64,000 nucleotides of DNA from Curtobacterium ammoniigenes NBRC 101786 (GTDB lineage Bacteria > Actinomycetota > Actinomycetes > Actinomycetales > Microbacteriaceae). The stretch lies in NCBI RefSeq assembly GCF_001571045.1, contig NZ_BCSV01000004.1, forward strand, positions 1 through 64,000, in the 5' to 3' direction. The notes below the pieces were generated by a model, which was given only the letters and a program-made list of their open reading frames with translations, searched no databases and had not been told where the DNA came from. Shown here piece after piece: positions 1 to 7,599 of the stretch. Both the position numbers and the translations under genes were made by a program. Positions within the stretch are counted from its first letter, which is position 1. Each line of letters starts with the position of its first letter.

Positions 1-35
1 TGGGGGCACTCGGCACCCATGCCGCCGCACGCCGA

Positions 36-812
36 CTAGGCAGACATGCGCTTGAACGCCTTATCGACGAATCGATCGATCGTCGCGCCCGCGTTCCGGG
101 CGTATTCGTCGAGCGCTGCGAGCGCGGCGCGATCCGGCTCGTACGCCCGGCCGACCCGGCTGAGCGCAGCATTGAGCACCGCGTCGGTGAGCTGCGGATT
201 CAGGGGCAACAGTGGGCCCTGCGTGTGCGTGCCGAACGAGGCTCCCGCGATCGCACCCTCGGTCGGCGCCCCAGCCTGGTTACCCCCTCCGCTGACGACG
301 TCTGCGAAGACAGCCCCCGGGTCCGTGTTCTCGATCCGCGTGGCGTGGTCCTCGAAGCCGCGCACGCGGCGCGACGCACCCGCGAGCAGCGGATAGCGCG
401 TGTCGAGGATGAAGTAGTTCACCCGCCGTTCGGCGCCGCGAACGGCGCGAGCATCGAAGACGCCGAGTCCATTGATCGGCGAGCCCGTCGTGGGCACGAT
501 CTCCTTCGTCGCGAGATCGAAACCGCCCCCGACGGCCACGACCGGCACGCCCGACGATGCGAACGCTCGAATGGCCGGGCTCACGCGCTGCACGTCCGAC
601 TCCAGCGCGCGCATCGCGCTCAGCGGGCCGTTTCCGACGACCACGAGATCGGCATGCGAGGGCACCGAGTCACCCGGGCTGTGCAGGACGACCTCGACCT
701 CGATATCGGCGGCTGCGGCGCGTCGGACCAGGGTCGTGACGTTGCCACGGTCCCCGGAGACACCCATCTGGCGTGGATACAGATGCAGCAGGACCAGTCG
801 GTCGGCGCTCAT
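36..812 (-). CDS. gatD: GatD-like glutamine amidotransferase family protein, catalytically dead
   Basis: 258 aa with the CobB/CobQ-like class I amidotransferase fold of GatD, the glutaminase partner of MurT. In working GatD, a Cys in an AICGGYQ-type nucleophile elbow and a His in GTYLHGP release ammonia for amidation of lipid II D-Glu. Here the elbow reads AVGGGFD (residues 93-99), so the Cys is Gly95 (codon GGG at 530-528). The His motif reads GTHTQGP (194-200), so the His is Gln198 (codon CAG at 221-219). The flanking fold signatures are kept (NGPLSAMRALESD, and PLLPLNPQLTD after the His motif), so this is not a decayed gene. The ATG overlaps the murT stop by 4 nt, giving translational coupling. 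The family call is firm. Loss of glutaminase activity is inferred from the residues. Confidence 0.85.
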   Translation of the reverse strand: MSADRLVLLHLYPRQMGVSGDRGNVTTLVRRAAAADIEVEVVLHSPGDSVPSHADLVVVGNGPLSAMRALESDVQRVSPAIRAFASSGVPVVAVGGGFDLATKEIVPTTGSPINGLGVFDARAVRGAERRVNYFILDTRYPLLAGASRRVRGFEDHATRIENTDPGAVFADVVSGGGNQAGAPTEGAIAGASFGTHTQGPLLPLNPQLTDAVLNAALSRVGRAYEPDRAALAALDEYARNAGATIDRFVDKAFKRMSA

Positions 813-2068
813 GCGGCGTTCTCCAGATCCGGATGACCGAGCGATCGACGCGCGATCATCATGATCTCGTAGTTGACGATGAAGTGCTTGGTTCCGCTCT
901 GCGTCGGCCCGAGCGCGGACATGCGATTGATCGCCGTCTCCACATCAGGCTCCACCGAGCCGATACTGACCCCGGAATGCTCGAGCGCGAGGGCGATCTG
1001 CCAGGCCTTGTCGCCGGAGACGACGTCAACGTGATCCAGGCGCGAGAAGTCGATGTCGTAGATCCAGGAGATATCGGGGGTCCCCTCATCGATCGCCATG
1101 AGGACCTGCTCGGGATGCTCGGGCAAGGCGTCGAGATTGAGCTGAAGACTCGCCGCGTTCTTGAACATCGTGAACTCCGCGAACTCGCCGGCGATCGGCA
1201 GTCGCTCCCCGCGGCCATACGCTGGCTTCATGCCCGCGAACGCGGCTGTCACGCGCGATGCGTCGAAGGCGCTGCCTAAGGCGACCCGAGCGGTGGCCAT
1301 CGCTGCCGCAGCGTCGACGGCGTAGTGCAAACCGCGTGCCGGCAGTCGGACCGCGATCTCCTCGCCGCCGATCGCGATGCGCGCGCCGTCAGGAGCGACG
1401 CCGACCACCTCCGCGTCGGCGGGCTCTGCCGCGCGGTCGAGCGCCGCGGAGAAGTCATCCGCGTTCTGGAGCCCGTTCGGGCTGGCCGCCACGACCTCCG
1501 GGCTCGCACCGAACCGCAGGACCCGCTTGTCATCGCTGGTGAAGGCGGTGAGGAACTGGTCGTCGCGGTTCGTGACCACGGTGCTCGCCGCGAGCGCCGC
1601 AGTGTCGAGCATCATCTTCGCAACGCGCTCGGTCTCGTAGAACCGATAGAGCTGGTCGACCTGAACATTGAGCATCGTGACGGTGGTCGGCCGCAGGATG
1701 CCCGCGAGTTCGACCGCGAACGCCTCGTCCACCTCGAGGATGCCGATGTCGGACTTCAGGCGTCCCGTCAGCGAGACCTCGGAGAGCAGCGCCGATGTGA
1801 TGCCCTGCGGGAGGTTCGCACCCGTCGGATTCGTGAAGACGCGGCGTCCGTGCGCCCGCATGATCTCCGAGATCATGTGGGTGGTCGTCGACTTTCCGTT
1901 CGACCCCAGGACGAACACGATGCCGTTCGGGAACTGCCGGGCGACGTGCGAGAGAAAGTCGGGAACCAGCTTCAGGAGCACGAACCCCGGGTAGGCGGAT
2001 CCCCCGCCTCGCGTTCGCGCGATGGCGCGGAGGATCCGCCCGATGAGGATCGGGATGACGAAACGCAC
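809..2068 (-). CDS. murT: MurT-like Mur ligase family protein without zinc ribbon
   Basis: 419 aa. The Mur-ligase ATP site GSNGKSTTT lies at residues 55-63, EVDEA at 112-116, and a C-terminal DUF1727-like domain carries DISWIYDIDF (332-341). In characterised MurT-GatD, MurT activates the alpha-carboxyl of lipid II D-Glu with ATP and receives ammonia from GatD. Ordinary MurT has a four-Cys zinc ribbon inserted in the middle domain. This protein has no cysteine anywhere, and the region after TNRDDQFL (167-174) runs straight through without the insertion. It starts with GTG 5 nt after the rpoD stop with no clear Shine-Dalgarno, so translation is probably coupled to rpoD. It overlaps gatD by 4 nt. 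I infer that it still activates a carboxylate but uses an amine other than glutamine-derived ammonia. Confidence 0.85.
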   Translation of the reverse strand: MRFVIPILIGRILRAIARTRGGGSAYPGFVLLKLVPDFLSHVARQFPNGIVFVLGSNGKSTTTHMISEIMRAHGRRVFTNPTGANLPQGITSALLSEVSLTGRLKSDIGILEVDEAFAVELAGILRPTTVTMLNVQVDQLYRFYETERVAKMMLDTAALAASTVVTNRDDQFLTAFTSDDKRVLRFGASPEVVAASPNGLQNADDFSAALDRAAEPADAEVVGVAPDGARIAIGGEEIAVRLPARGLHYAVDAAAAMATARVALGSAFDASRVTAAFAGMKPAYGRGERLPIAGEFAEFTMFKNAASLQLNLDALPEHPEQVLMAIDEGTPDISWIYDIDFSRLDHVDVVSGDKAWQIALALEHSGVSIGSVEPDVETAINRMSALGPTQSGTKHFIVNYEIMMIARRSLGHPDLENAA

Positions 2069-2073
2069 GCCGC

Positions 2074-3369
2074 CTACTCGAGGTAGTCGCGGAGCGACTG
2101 CGAGCGGGACGGATGGCGGAGCTTCGCCATCGTCTTCGATTCGATCTGGCGGATCCGCTCGCGCGTGACACCGAACGTGTCGCCGATCTGGTCGAGCGTC
2201 TTTGGCATGCCGTCTCCGAGCCCGAAGCGCATCCGGATGACACCCGCCTCGCGCTCCGAAAGCGAGTCGAGGAGGCTCTCCAGTTGCTTCTGCAGCATGG
2301 TGAAGCCGACGGCATCCGCCGGCACCACGGCCTCCGTGTCCTCGATGAGGTCGCCGAACTCGCTGTCGCCGTCTTCGCCGAGCGGCGTGTGCAGCGAGAT
2401 CGGCTCGCGGCCGTACTTCTGCACCTCGATGACCTTCTCGGGGGTCATGTCCAACTCCCGGGCGAGCTCCTCGGGCGTTGGCTCACGTCCGAGATCCTGC
2501 AGCATTTGCCGCTGCACGCGGGCGAGCTTGTTGATGACCTCGACCATGTGGACCGGAATCCGGATCGTGCGAGCCTGGTCGGCCATGGCACGCGTGATGG
2601 CCTGGCGGATCCACCAGGTCGCGTAGGTCGAGAACTTGAAGCCCTTCGTGTAGTCGAACTTCTCGACAGCACGGATGAGCCCGAGGTTGCCCTCTTGGAT
2701 CAGATCCAGGAACTGCATGCCGCGGCCGGTGTACCGCTTGGCGAGCGAGACCACCAGACGGAGGTTCGCGCCGAGCAAGTGGGACTTCGCACGCTGGCCG
2801 TCACGAGCGACCCACCGAAGCTCGCGCTCCTCCTGCTTGCTGAGCCCGGTCGAATGCTGCAGCTTGTCCTCGGCGAAGAGCCCTGCCTCGATCCGCATCG
2901 CAAGCTCGACCTCCTGCTCGGCGTTGAGCAGTGCGACCTTTCCGATCTGCTTGAGGTAGTCCTTCACCGGGTCCGCAGTCGCGCCGGTGATGGTGGTCGA
3001 GTAGACCGGGATCTCGTCATCGTCGTCCTGCGAGATGACGAGCGCACCGGCGGGCGCGGGCTGGCCGGCCGCTGCCTCCGTGTCGTCCTGGTCCTCGTCG
3101 GTGTCGTCGTCGGCGGCGTCCTTGTCGTCGGTCGCAGCCTCCGGCTCGACATCGGAGTCGGCGTCCGCGTCCTCGGGGAGCTCCTCCTCGGAGTCGGCGG
3201 GATCCGTGTCGACGGAGTCGGACTTCTTGGCCCGCGGCTTGGCGGTCTTCTTGGTGGCAGGCTTCTTCGCGGCCTTCGTCGCGCCTGCAGCTGTCGTGTC
3301 GTCCGCGCCGGATTCGTCCGGTGCGGCGTCGGTCTTCGTGGGATCGATTGTCGTGCTTCGAGCGGCCAT
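2074..3369 (-). CDS. rpoD: Principal RNA polymerase sigma factor
   Basis: 431 aa. The N-terminal ~130 residues are low-complexity: a Lys/Ala-rich tract, then a long Asp/Glu-rich tract, as in actinobacterial SigA/HrdB. The core follows with region 2 ([19 protein letters not shown], then [13 protein letters not shown]) and the region 4 helix-turn-helix ([13 protein letters not shown]), ending in a short basic tail. The frame is open further upstream, but ATG at 3369 is preceded by AGGAGAGGTGATCGC, a strong Shine-Dalgarno, and starts the MAARSTT sequence typical of these N-termini. It recognises the housekeeping -10/-35 promoters, including the TANNNT hexamers seen throughout this window. murT starts 5 nt downstream on the same strand. 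Confidence 0.95.
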   Translation of the reverse strand: MAARSTTIDPTKTDAAPDESGADDTTAAGATKAAKKPATKKTAKPRAKKSDSVDTDPADSEEELPEDADADSDVEPEAATDDKDAADDDTDEDQDDTEAAAGQPAPAGALVISQDDDDEIPVYSTTITGATADPVKDYLKQIGKVALLNAEQEVELAMRIEAGLFAEDKLQHSTGLSKQEERELRWVARDGQRAKSHLLGANLRLVVSLAKRYTGRGMQFLDLIQEGNLGLIRAVEKFDYTKGFKFSTYATWWIRQAITRAMADQARTIRIPVHMVEVINKLARVQRQMLQDLGREPTPEELARELDMTPEKVIEVQKYGREPISLHTPLGEDGDSEFGDLIEDTEAVVPADAVGFTMLQKQLESLLDSLSEREAGVIRMRFGLGDGMPKTLDQIGDTFGVTRERIRQIESKTMAKLRHPSRSQSLRDYLE

Positions 3370-3539
3370 GCGATCACCTCTCCTGTCATGTCGCATTCGC
3401 GGTGCGACCTCGTCCGCTGTCACAGCGAGCCGGGGAGAAGACCGACGCGCGGGCAGCATGAGGACCCTTGTCAAGTCCCTTACGCTCGCAGAACGTCGGG
3501 CCTGGTAGCGGATCGTGATCCGCACCGGGCTTCACGGAA

Positions 3540-3562
3540 AAACGGTGCAAGGAACCCGCAAC
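3540..3562 (-). terminator. Possible terminator of the MFS gene
   Basis: On the minus strand GGACCCG-TTG-CGGGTTCC forms a short imperfect hairpin, followed 6 nt later by a run of five T (complement of 3537-3541). It lies between the MFS stop and the rpoD leader. Weak but correctly placed. Confidence 0.35.
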
Positions 3563-3575
3563 GGGTCCACTCGTA

Positions 3576-4916
3576 TTATTGCACGCTCCGACGGCCGATG
3601 CGTCCGGTCCGTCGCCACCGCACGATGAGTGCAACCCAGAGCGGACCCACCTGTATTCCCTCCTCGCGGTGCAGGAGCGCCCGAGTGCGGCGACGCGCTC
3701 GGACGAGCATGATGACGCCGATGCCGATGACCACATATTGGATGGTCATCGCCGCGCGGAAGGCGTCCCACGAGTACGTGGACGCGCCGGTCGCGCGATG
3801 AACGATGTCGAGGATCTCGCCGACGCCGAACATCATCACGAAGGCGGCGAGGAACCCACCCACGTTGACGATTCCGTTGGCGGACCCGAGCGCACCGATC
3901 GGATTGAAGGTTCGCGCGAAGTCGAACCCGATCAGCGAACCCGGTCCGCCGATCCCGAGGACAACGACGAGGAGGACCATCAGCCAGACCGGCGGGTGAT
4001 GCGGCCAGAGAAGCACGGCTGTCCAGACGACGCCGAGCGCCACCACGATCCCGAGCACCAGGTTCGACCGACGAAGCGGAAAGCGCGCGCAGAGCAGGCC
4101 GAGGATCGGTCCGACGATGAATCCGACCACGACGATCACCGTCAGGAGGCCCGCCGCCGCGTCCGGCGAGTAGCCGAGTCCGCGCTCGAGCATCGGAACG
4201 CCCCAGAGCAGTGTGAAGACGGTTCCGGAGGACTGTGTCACGAAATGCGACCAGAACCCGAGTTGCGTGCCCGGGCGCCGAACCGCCTGCAGAAAGGTTC
4301 CGAGCGCATCGTGGCGACCGCCGGCGACGGGAATCGCTCCGGTCCGGATCGCGATCGGGCCATTCCGGACGACGAACGCCACGAGCGTGGCACCGACGAG
4401 GCTGACGGCAGCCGCAGTCGCATACGCCCAGGACCATCCGAGGCTCCGCAGGAGGATCGTGAACGGGAACGCCGACGCGATCTGTCCGAGCTGCCCGAGG
4501 TTGCCGGTCCACTGCGATATCTGAGGAAGCACGGGCCCCGTGAACCACATCGGCAGCAGCCGCACGACCGAGATGAACGTCATCGCGTCGCCCGCGCCGA
4601 CGAGAACGCGACCGAGGATGGCCAGGCCGATCGTTCCCGACATCGCGACGACCAATTGCCCGAGCGCGAGGAGCACGGCGCCGGTGAGCACGAGCCGCCG
4701 GGGACCCACCCGGTCGAGCAGCACGCCGACCGGCACCTGCAGCCCGGCGTAGACGGCGATCTGGACGACCGCGAGCGTCGAGAGCACCGTCGCTGAGACG
4801 GCGAATCGCTCCTGCGCCTGCACTCCCGAGACGCCGAGTGTCGACCGCTGCATGACCGCGAGCACATAGGCGAACACCGCGATGCCCCAGATCAGCCATG
4901 CGCGACGGGAGTTCAC
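3576..4916 (-). CDS. MFS transporter
   Basis: 446 aa, about 12 hydrophobic segments, beginning NSRRAWLIWGIAVFAYVLAVMQRSTLGVSG. The loop between TM2 and TM3 has the MFS signature QVPVGVLLDRVGPRRL. This layout resembles the NarK/glycerol-3-phosphate-type MFS group, but no substrate can be named. I chose GTG at 4916 because the hydrophobic N-terminus begins there and GAAGGG precedes it. A second GTG at 4925 is equally possible. It lies 28 nt downstream of the PAC2 gene on the same strand, so the two probably share a transcript. Confidence 0.8.
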   Translation of the reverse strand: MNSRRAWLIWGIAVFAYVLAVMQRSTLGVSGVQAQERFAVSATVLSTLAVVQIAVYAGLQVPVGVLLDRVGPRRLVLTGAVLLALGQLVVAMSGTIGLAILGRVLVGAGDAMTFISVVRLLPMWFTGPVLPQISQWTGNLGQLGQIASAFPFTILLRSLGWSWAYATAAAVSLVGATLVAFVVRNGPIAIRTGAIPVAGGRHDALGTFLQAVRRPGTQLGFWSHFVTQSSGTVFTLLWGVPMLERGLGYSPDAAAGLLTVIVVVGFIVGPILGLLCARFPLRRSNLVLGIVVALGVVWTAVLLWPHHPPVWLMVLLVVVLGIGGPGSLIGFDFARTFNPIGALGSANGIVNVGGFLAAFVMMFGVGEILDIVHRATGASTYSWDAFRAAMTIQYVVIGIGVIMLVRARRRTRALLHREEGIQVGPLWVALIVRWRRTGRIGRRSVQ

Positions 4917-4944
4917 GCCCTTCACGCTACCGGGGGCGGGAGCC

Positions 4945-5859
4945 TCAGCGCGGGTCGTCGTCCCGACGGTCGGCCAAGAAGCGCTCGAGCTCTGCGGCGA
5001 TCGAGTCGGCCGTCGGCATCTCGCCATCGGCCCCGGTCAGCGGTGAGCCGAGAGGATTGCCCGCCATGTAGGTGTCGTGCCGCTCCTCCAACGCCGCGAC
5101 GAGGCGCTGAAGCTCCGGGTTTCCGCCAACCTGCTCGTCCACGCGAGCGATGAAGTCGCGCGCCTCGTCGCGCAGCGCTTCGGTCGGCAAAATGAGACCC
5201 GTTGTGGAACCGATCGCCGAGAGCGCGGCGATCGCGGCATCCGGATATTCCGTGTCGGCCAAGTAGTGCGGCACCAGCATGACCAAGCCGACAACGACGT
5301 CTCCCCGGTCGGCGAGCCGGTGCTCGACAAGATGCAGCACATTCGCCGGCGCCTGGGTCTCGGGCCTCCACACGCTCAGGGATTGCGCGAGTTCACGTCG
5401 CGTCCCGCTGATCGTGAGCCCGATCGGCCGCGTGTGCGGGACCGGCATCGGGATCGCCTGCACCCAGGTCACGTCAGCGACAGCGAAGCGGTCCGCCAAC
5501 GCGATCACCGCGCGAACGAAGCGGTCCCACTGGAAATCAGGCTCGTATCCGGAGAGGAACAGGAATGGCTGCCCGAGCTCGTCCCGCACGAGATGCAGTG
5601 CGAGTCGCGGCATCGACACTGCGGTGATGTGGTCCTGTTCGAAGGTGATCACCGGCCGACGCGCCCGGTAATCGAGGAGCGCGTCGAGGTCGAAGGCACC
5701 CACGAGCTGTGCGGATGGTCCGTCCGCCAGCGTGGCCGTGATCTGCGCGACGGTGCCGCCCGCATCGACGAACCCGGTCAGCGCAGCGACGAGATGCAAA
5801 CCGGCGGGAACCTCGTCCGCGATCGGTTCGAGCGAGTAGAGCTCCTCGGGGTGTTCCAT
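4945..5859 (-). CDS. PAC2 family protein (proteasome assembly chaperone-like)
   Basis: 304 aa. It resembles the actinobacterial PAC2 family: N-terminal LVAALTGFVDAGGTVAQ, a central Rossmann-like region (VRDELGQPFLFLSGYEPDFQWDRF), a middle VGLVMLVPHYLADTEYPDAA segment, and an acidic Arg-rich tail ending ERFLADRRDDDPR. The molecular role in actinobacteria is not settled. The name comes from eukaryotic PAC2, a proteasome assembly chaperone. ATG 5859 is preferred over ATG 5868 because a -10 hexamer TACGAT (complement of 5867-5872) ends 7 nt before it and would overlap the upstream ATG, suggesting a leaderless mRNA. Confidence 0.8.
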   Translation of the reverse strand: MEHPEELYSLEPIADEVPAGLHLVAALTGFVDAGGTVAQITATLADGPSAQLVGAFDLDALLDYRARRPVITFEQDHITAVSMPRLALHLVRDELGQPFLFLSGYEPDFQWDRFVRAVIALADRFAVADVTWVQAIPMPVPHTRPIGLTISGTRRELAQSLSVWRPETQAPANVLHLVEHRLADRGDVVVGLVMLVPHYLADTEYPDAAIAALSAIGSTTGLILPTEALRDEARDFIARVDEQVGGNPELQRLVAALEERHDTYMAGNPLGSPLTGADGEMPTADSIAAELERFLADRRDDDPR

Positions 5860-5866
5860 CACGCCC

Positions 5867-5872
5867 ATCGTA
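5867..5872 (-). promoter_or_regulatory. -10 box of a leaderless promoter, PAC2 gene
   Basis: TACGAT on the minus strand, 7 nt before ATG 5859. No Shine-Dalgarno precedes the ATG. Confidence 0.55.
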
Positions 5873-5923
5873 GGCGGTCCCGTGATGCCGCACGGGTTGT
5901 CCCGGACGCCTGCAGCGAACGTC

Positions 5924-5963
5924 GCCGATGCCTGCGCCGGTGCCAGCGCCGATGCCTGCGCCG
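5924..5963. repeat. 16-bp direct repeat upstream of pepA
   Basis: GCCGATGCCTGCGCCG occurs at 5924-5939 and again at 5948-5963 (24-bp period). The second copy abuts the pepA -10 box. Function unknown; it could bind a regulator or be a local duplication. Confidence 0.6.
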
Positions 5964-5964
5964 A

Positions 5965-5970
5965 TAGGGT
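5965..5970 (+). promoter_or_regulatory. -10 box of a leaderless promoter, pepA
   Basis: TAGGGT, 6 nt before ATG 5977, with no Shine-Dalgarno. This is the spacing seen before many starts in this window. Confidence 0.6.
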
Positions 5971-5976
5971 CGGCGT

Positions 5977-7461
5977 ATGGCGCACCCCACTCTCTCGATC
6001 TCCTCCGAACGTCCAGAGTCCGTCGATGCCGACGTCATCGTGTTCGGGGTCCTCCCCGCCGATCACGGCGACGGCCCCTCGATCGCGCCCTCCGCGATCG
6101 GCCCGGTCGAACTCGGTTTCGATCTCGTGGCGCTCGGGGTGACCGGCGCCAAGGACCAGTTGGTACGCCTCCCCGCCACCGGGCTCGCGGCGCGATCGAT
6201 CGCACTGATCGGCCTGGGCAGCCCGGTGAGCGCCGACAGCATCCGGTACGCCGCAGGCAGCGCAGTGCGCCAGCTTCCGACCGTCGGCTCGATCGCGATC
6301 GGATTGCCGTCGTCGGACGCGGAGCTCACCGCAGCCGCGCTCGAGGGCGCGGCGCTCGGCGCGTACGTATTCACCAAGCACCACGGAACCGGAACGACGA
6401 GCCCGGTGCGCGGCGACCAGATCATCACGGTGATCGGCGACGGCGCTGAGACGGACGTGATGCGCGCCTCCATCATCGGCGACGCGGTCGCGCTGGTCCG
6501 CGACCTGGTCAACACGGGCGCCGGCCACCTCGGTCCATCGGACGTCGCTGATGCGGCTGCGGAGGCTGCTGCGGGCCTCCCGATTCGACTGGAGGTCCTC
6601 GATGAGACACAGCTCGAGGCGCAGGGATTCGGCGGCGTCATCGGCGTGGGCCGCGGCTCCGTCCGGCCACCTCGCGTCGTGATCGCCCGATACGAGCCCG
6701 AGTCTGCGGCGAAGCACCTGGCGCTCGTCGGCAAGGGCATCACCTTCGACTCCGGCGGCCTGTCGCTGAAGCCTGCGACGGCGATGCTCGGGATGAAGGA
6801 CGACATGACGGGGGCGGCGACGATCCTCGCCACGACGCTCGCCGCGGCCCGGCTCGGGCTACCGGTGCGGATCACGGCCTGGCTCTGCCTCGCGGAGAAC
6901 ATGCCCTCCGGGTCCGCGACGCGACCGGGCGACGTGCTCACCCTGAAGAACGGCATCACCGTCGAGGTGACGAACACCGACGCGGAAGGCCGCCTCGTGC
7001 TCGGCGACGGCCTCGTCGCGGCGTCAGACGAGCACCCCGACGCGATCGTCGACGTCGCGACGCTCACGGGCGCGCAGATGGTCGCCCTCGGTGATCGCAC
7101 GAGCGGCCTGATGGGCGACGACGCGCTGGTCGAACGTGTCCGCACCGCCGCGTCGGCCGTCGGTGAGGCGGTCTGGCCGATGCCGCTGCCCGAGGAGCTC
7201 GATGCGCGGCTCGCGAGCGACGTCGCCGACATCGTCAACGCAACGCCGGGCCAGCCAGCAGCAGGCATGCTGCTCGCCGGCCGGTTCCTGCAGAAGTTCG
7301 TGGGCACCGACAGCGACGGCGCGACTATCCCGTGGGCGCACCTCGACATCGCGGGGCCCGCCGAGAACCGTGGCGGAGGCGCGGGCTGGCTTGGCAAGGG
7401 AGCGACGGGTGTCATGGTCCGGACCCTGTTGAGCCTCGCAGAAGACATGGGCGCCGAGTAG
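5977..7461 (+). CDS. pepA: Leucyl aminopeptidase (M17 family)
   Basis: 494 aa, normal length for the family. It removes N-terminal residues from peptides using two metal ions. The C-terminal catalytic domain has the hallmark segments in order: GKGITFDSGGLSLKP with the metal-binding Lys and Asp, MKDDMTGAA, and the M17 signature NTDAEGRL with its Asp and Glu ligands. The N-terminal ~170 residues form the regulatory macro-like domain. It is cytoplasmic, with no signal peptide. Translation starts on a leaderless message. The gene is divergent from the PAC2 gene and followed by a hairpin, so it is probably monocistronic. Confidence 0.93.
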   Translation: MAHPTLSISSERPESVDADVIVFGVLPADHGDGPSIAPSAIGPVELGFDLVALGVTGAKDQLVRLPATGLAARSIALIGLGSPVSADSIRYAAGSAVRQLPTVGSIAIGLPSSDAELTAAALEGAALGAYVFTKHHGTGTTSPVRGDQIITVIGDGAETDVMRASIIGDAVALVRDLVNTGAGHLGPSDVADAAAEAAAGLPIRLEVLDETQLEAQGFGGVIGVGRGSVRPPRVVIARYEPESAAKHLALVGKGITFDSGGLSLKPATAMLGMKDDMTGAATILATTLAAARLGLPVRITAWLCLAENMPSGSATRPGDVLTLKNGITVEVTNTDAEGRLVLGDGLVAASDEHPDAIVDVATLTGAQMVALGDRTSGLMGDDALVERVRTAASAVGEAVWPMPLPEELDARLASDVADIVNATPGQPAAGMLLAGRFLQKFVGTDSDGATIPWAHLDIAGPAENRGGGAGWLGKGATGVMVRTLLSLAEDMGAE

Positions 7462-7472
7462 TAGGGTCGTTG

Positions 7473-7503
7473 CTCGGGACGGCTCGATCCGGGCCGTCCC
7501 GAG
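7473..7503 (+). terminator. Hairpin after pepA
   Basis: CTCGGGACGGC (7473-7483) pairs perfectly with GCCGTCCCGAG (7493-7503) around a 9-nt loop. There is no T-tract, but it sits 11 nt after the pepA stop. Confidence 0.6.
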
Positions 7504-7599
7504 ACAGCCGGATCCACCACGATCCGCGCTCTCGAACGCCACGAACGCGGCGTCCAGCACAAGCAGTCGCGGTTCACGCGCACGAAGGAGTTGCACCAG

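Noticed and set aside
3469-3474. TTGACA on the minus strand as the rpoD -35 box
   Set aside because: A perfect -35 hexamer, but no acceptable -10 lies 16-18 nt downstream.
2074-3525. Longer RpoD start at 3525
   Set aside because: The added 52 residues have no family likeness, and ATG 3369 has a strong Shine-Dalgarno.
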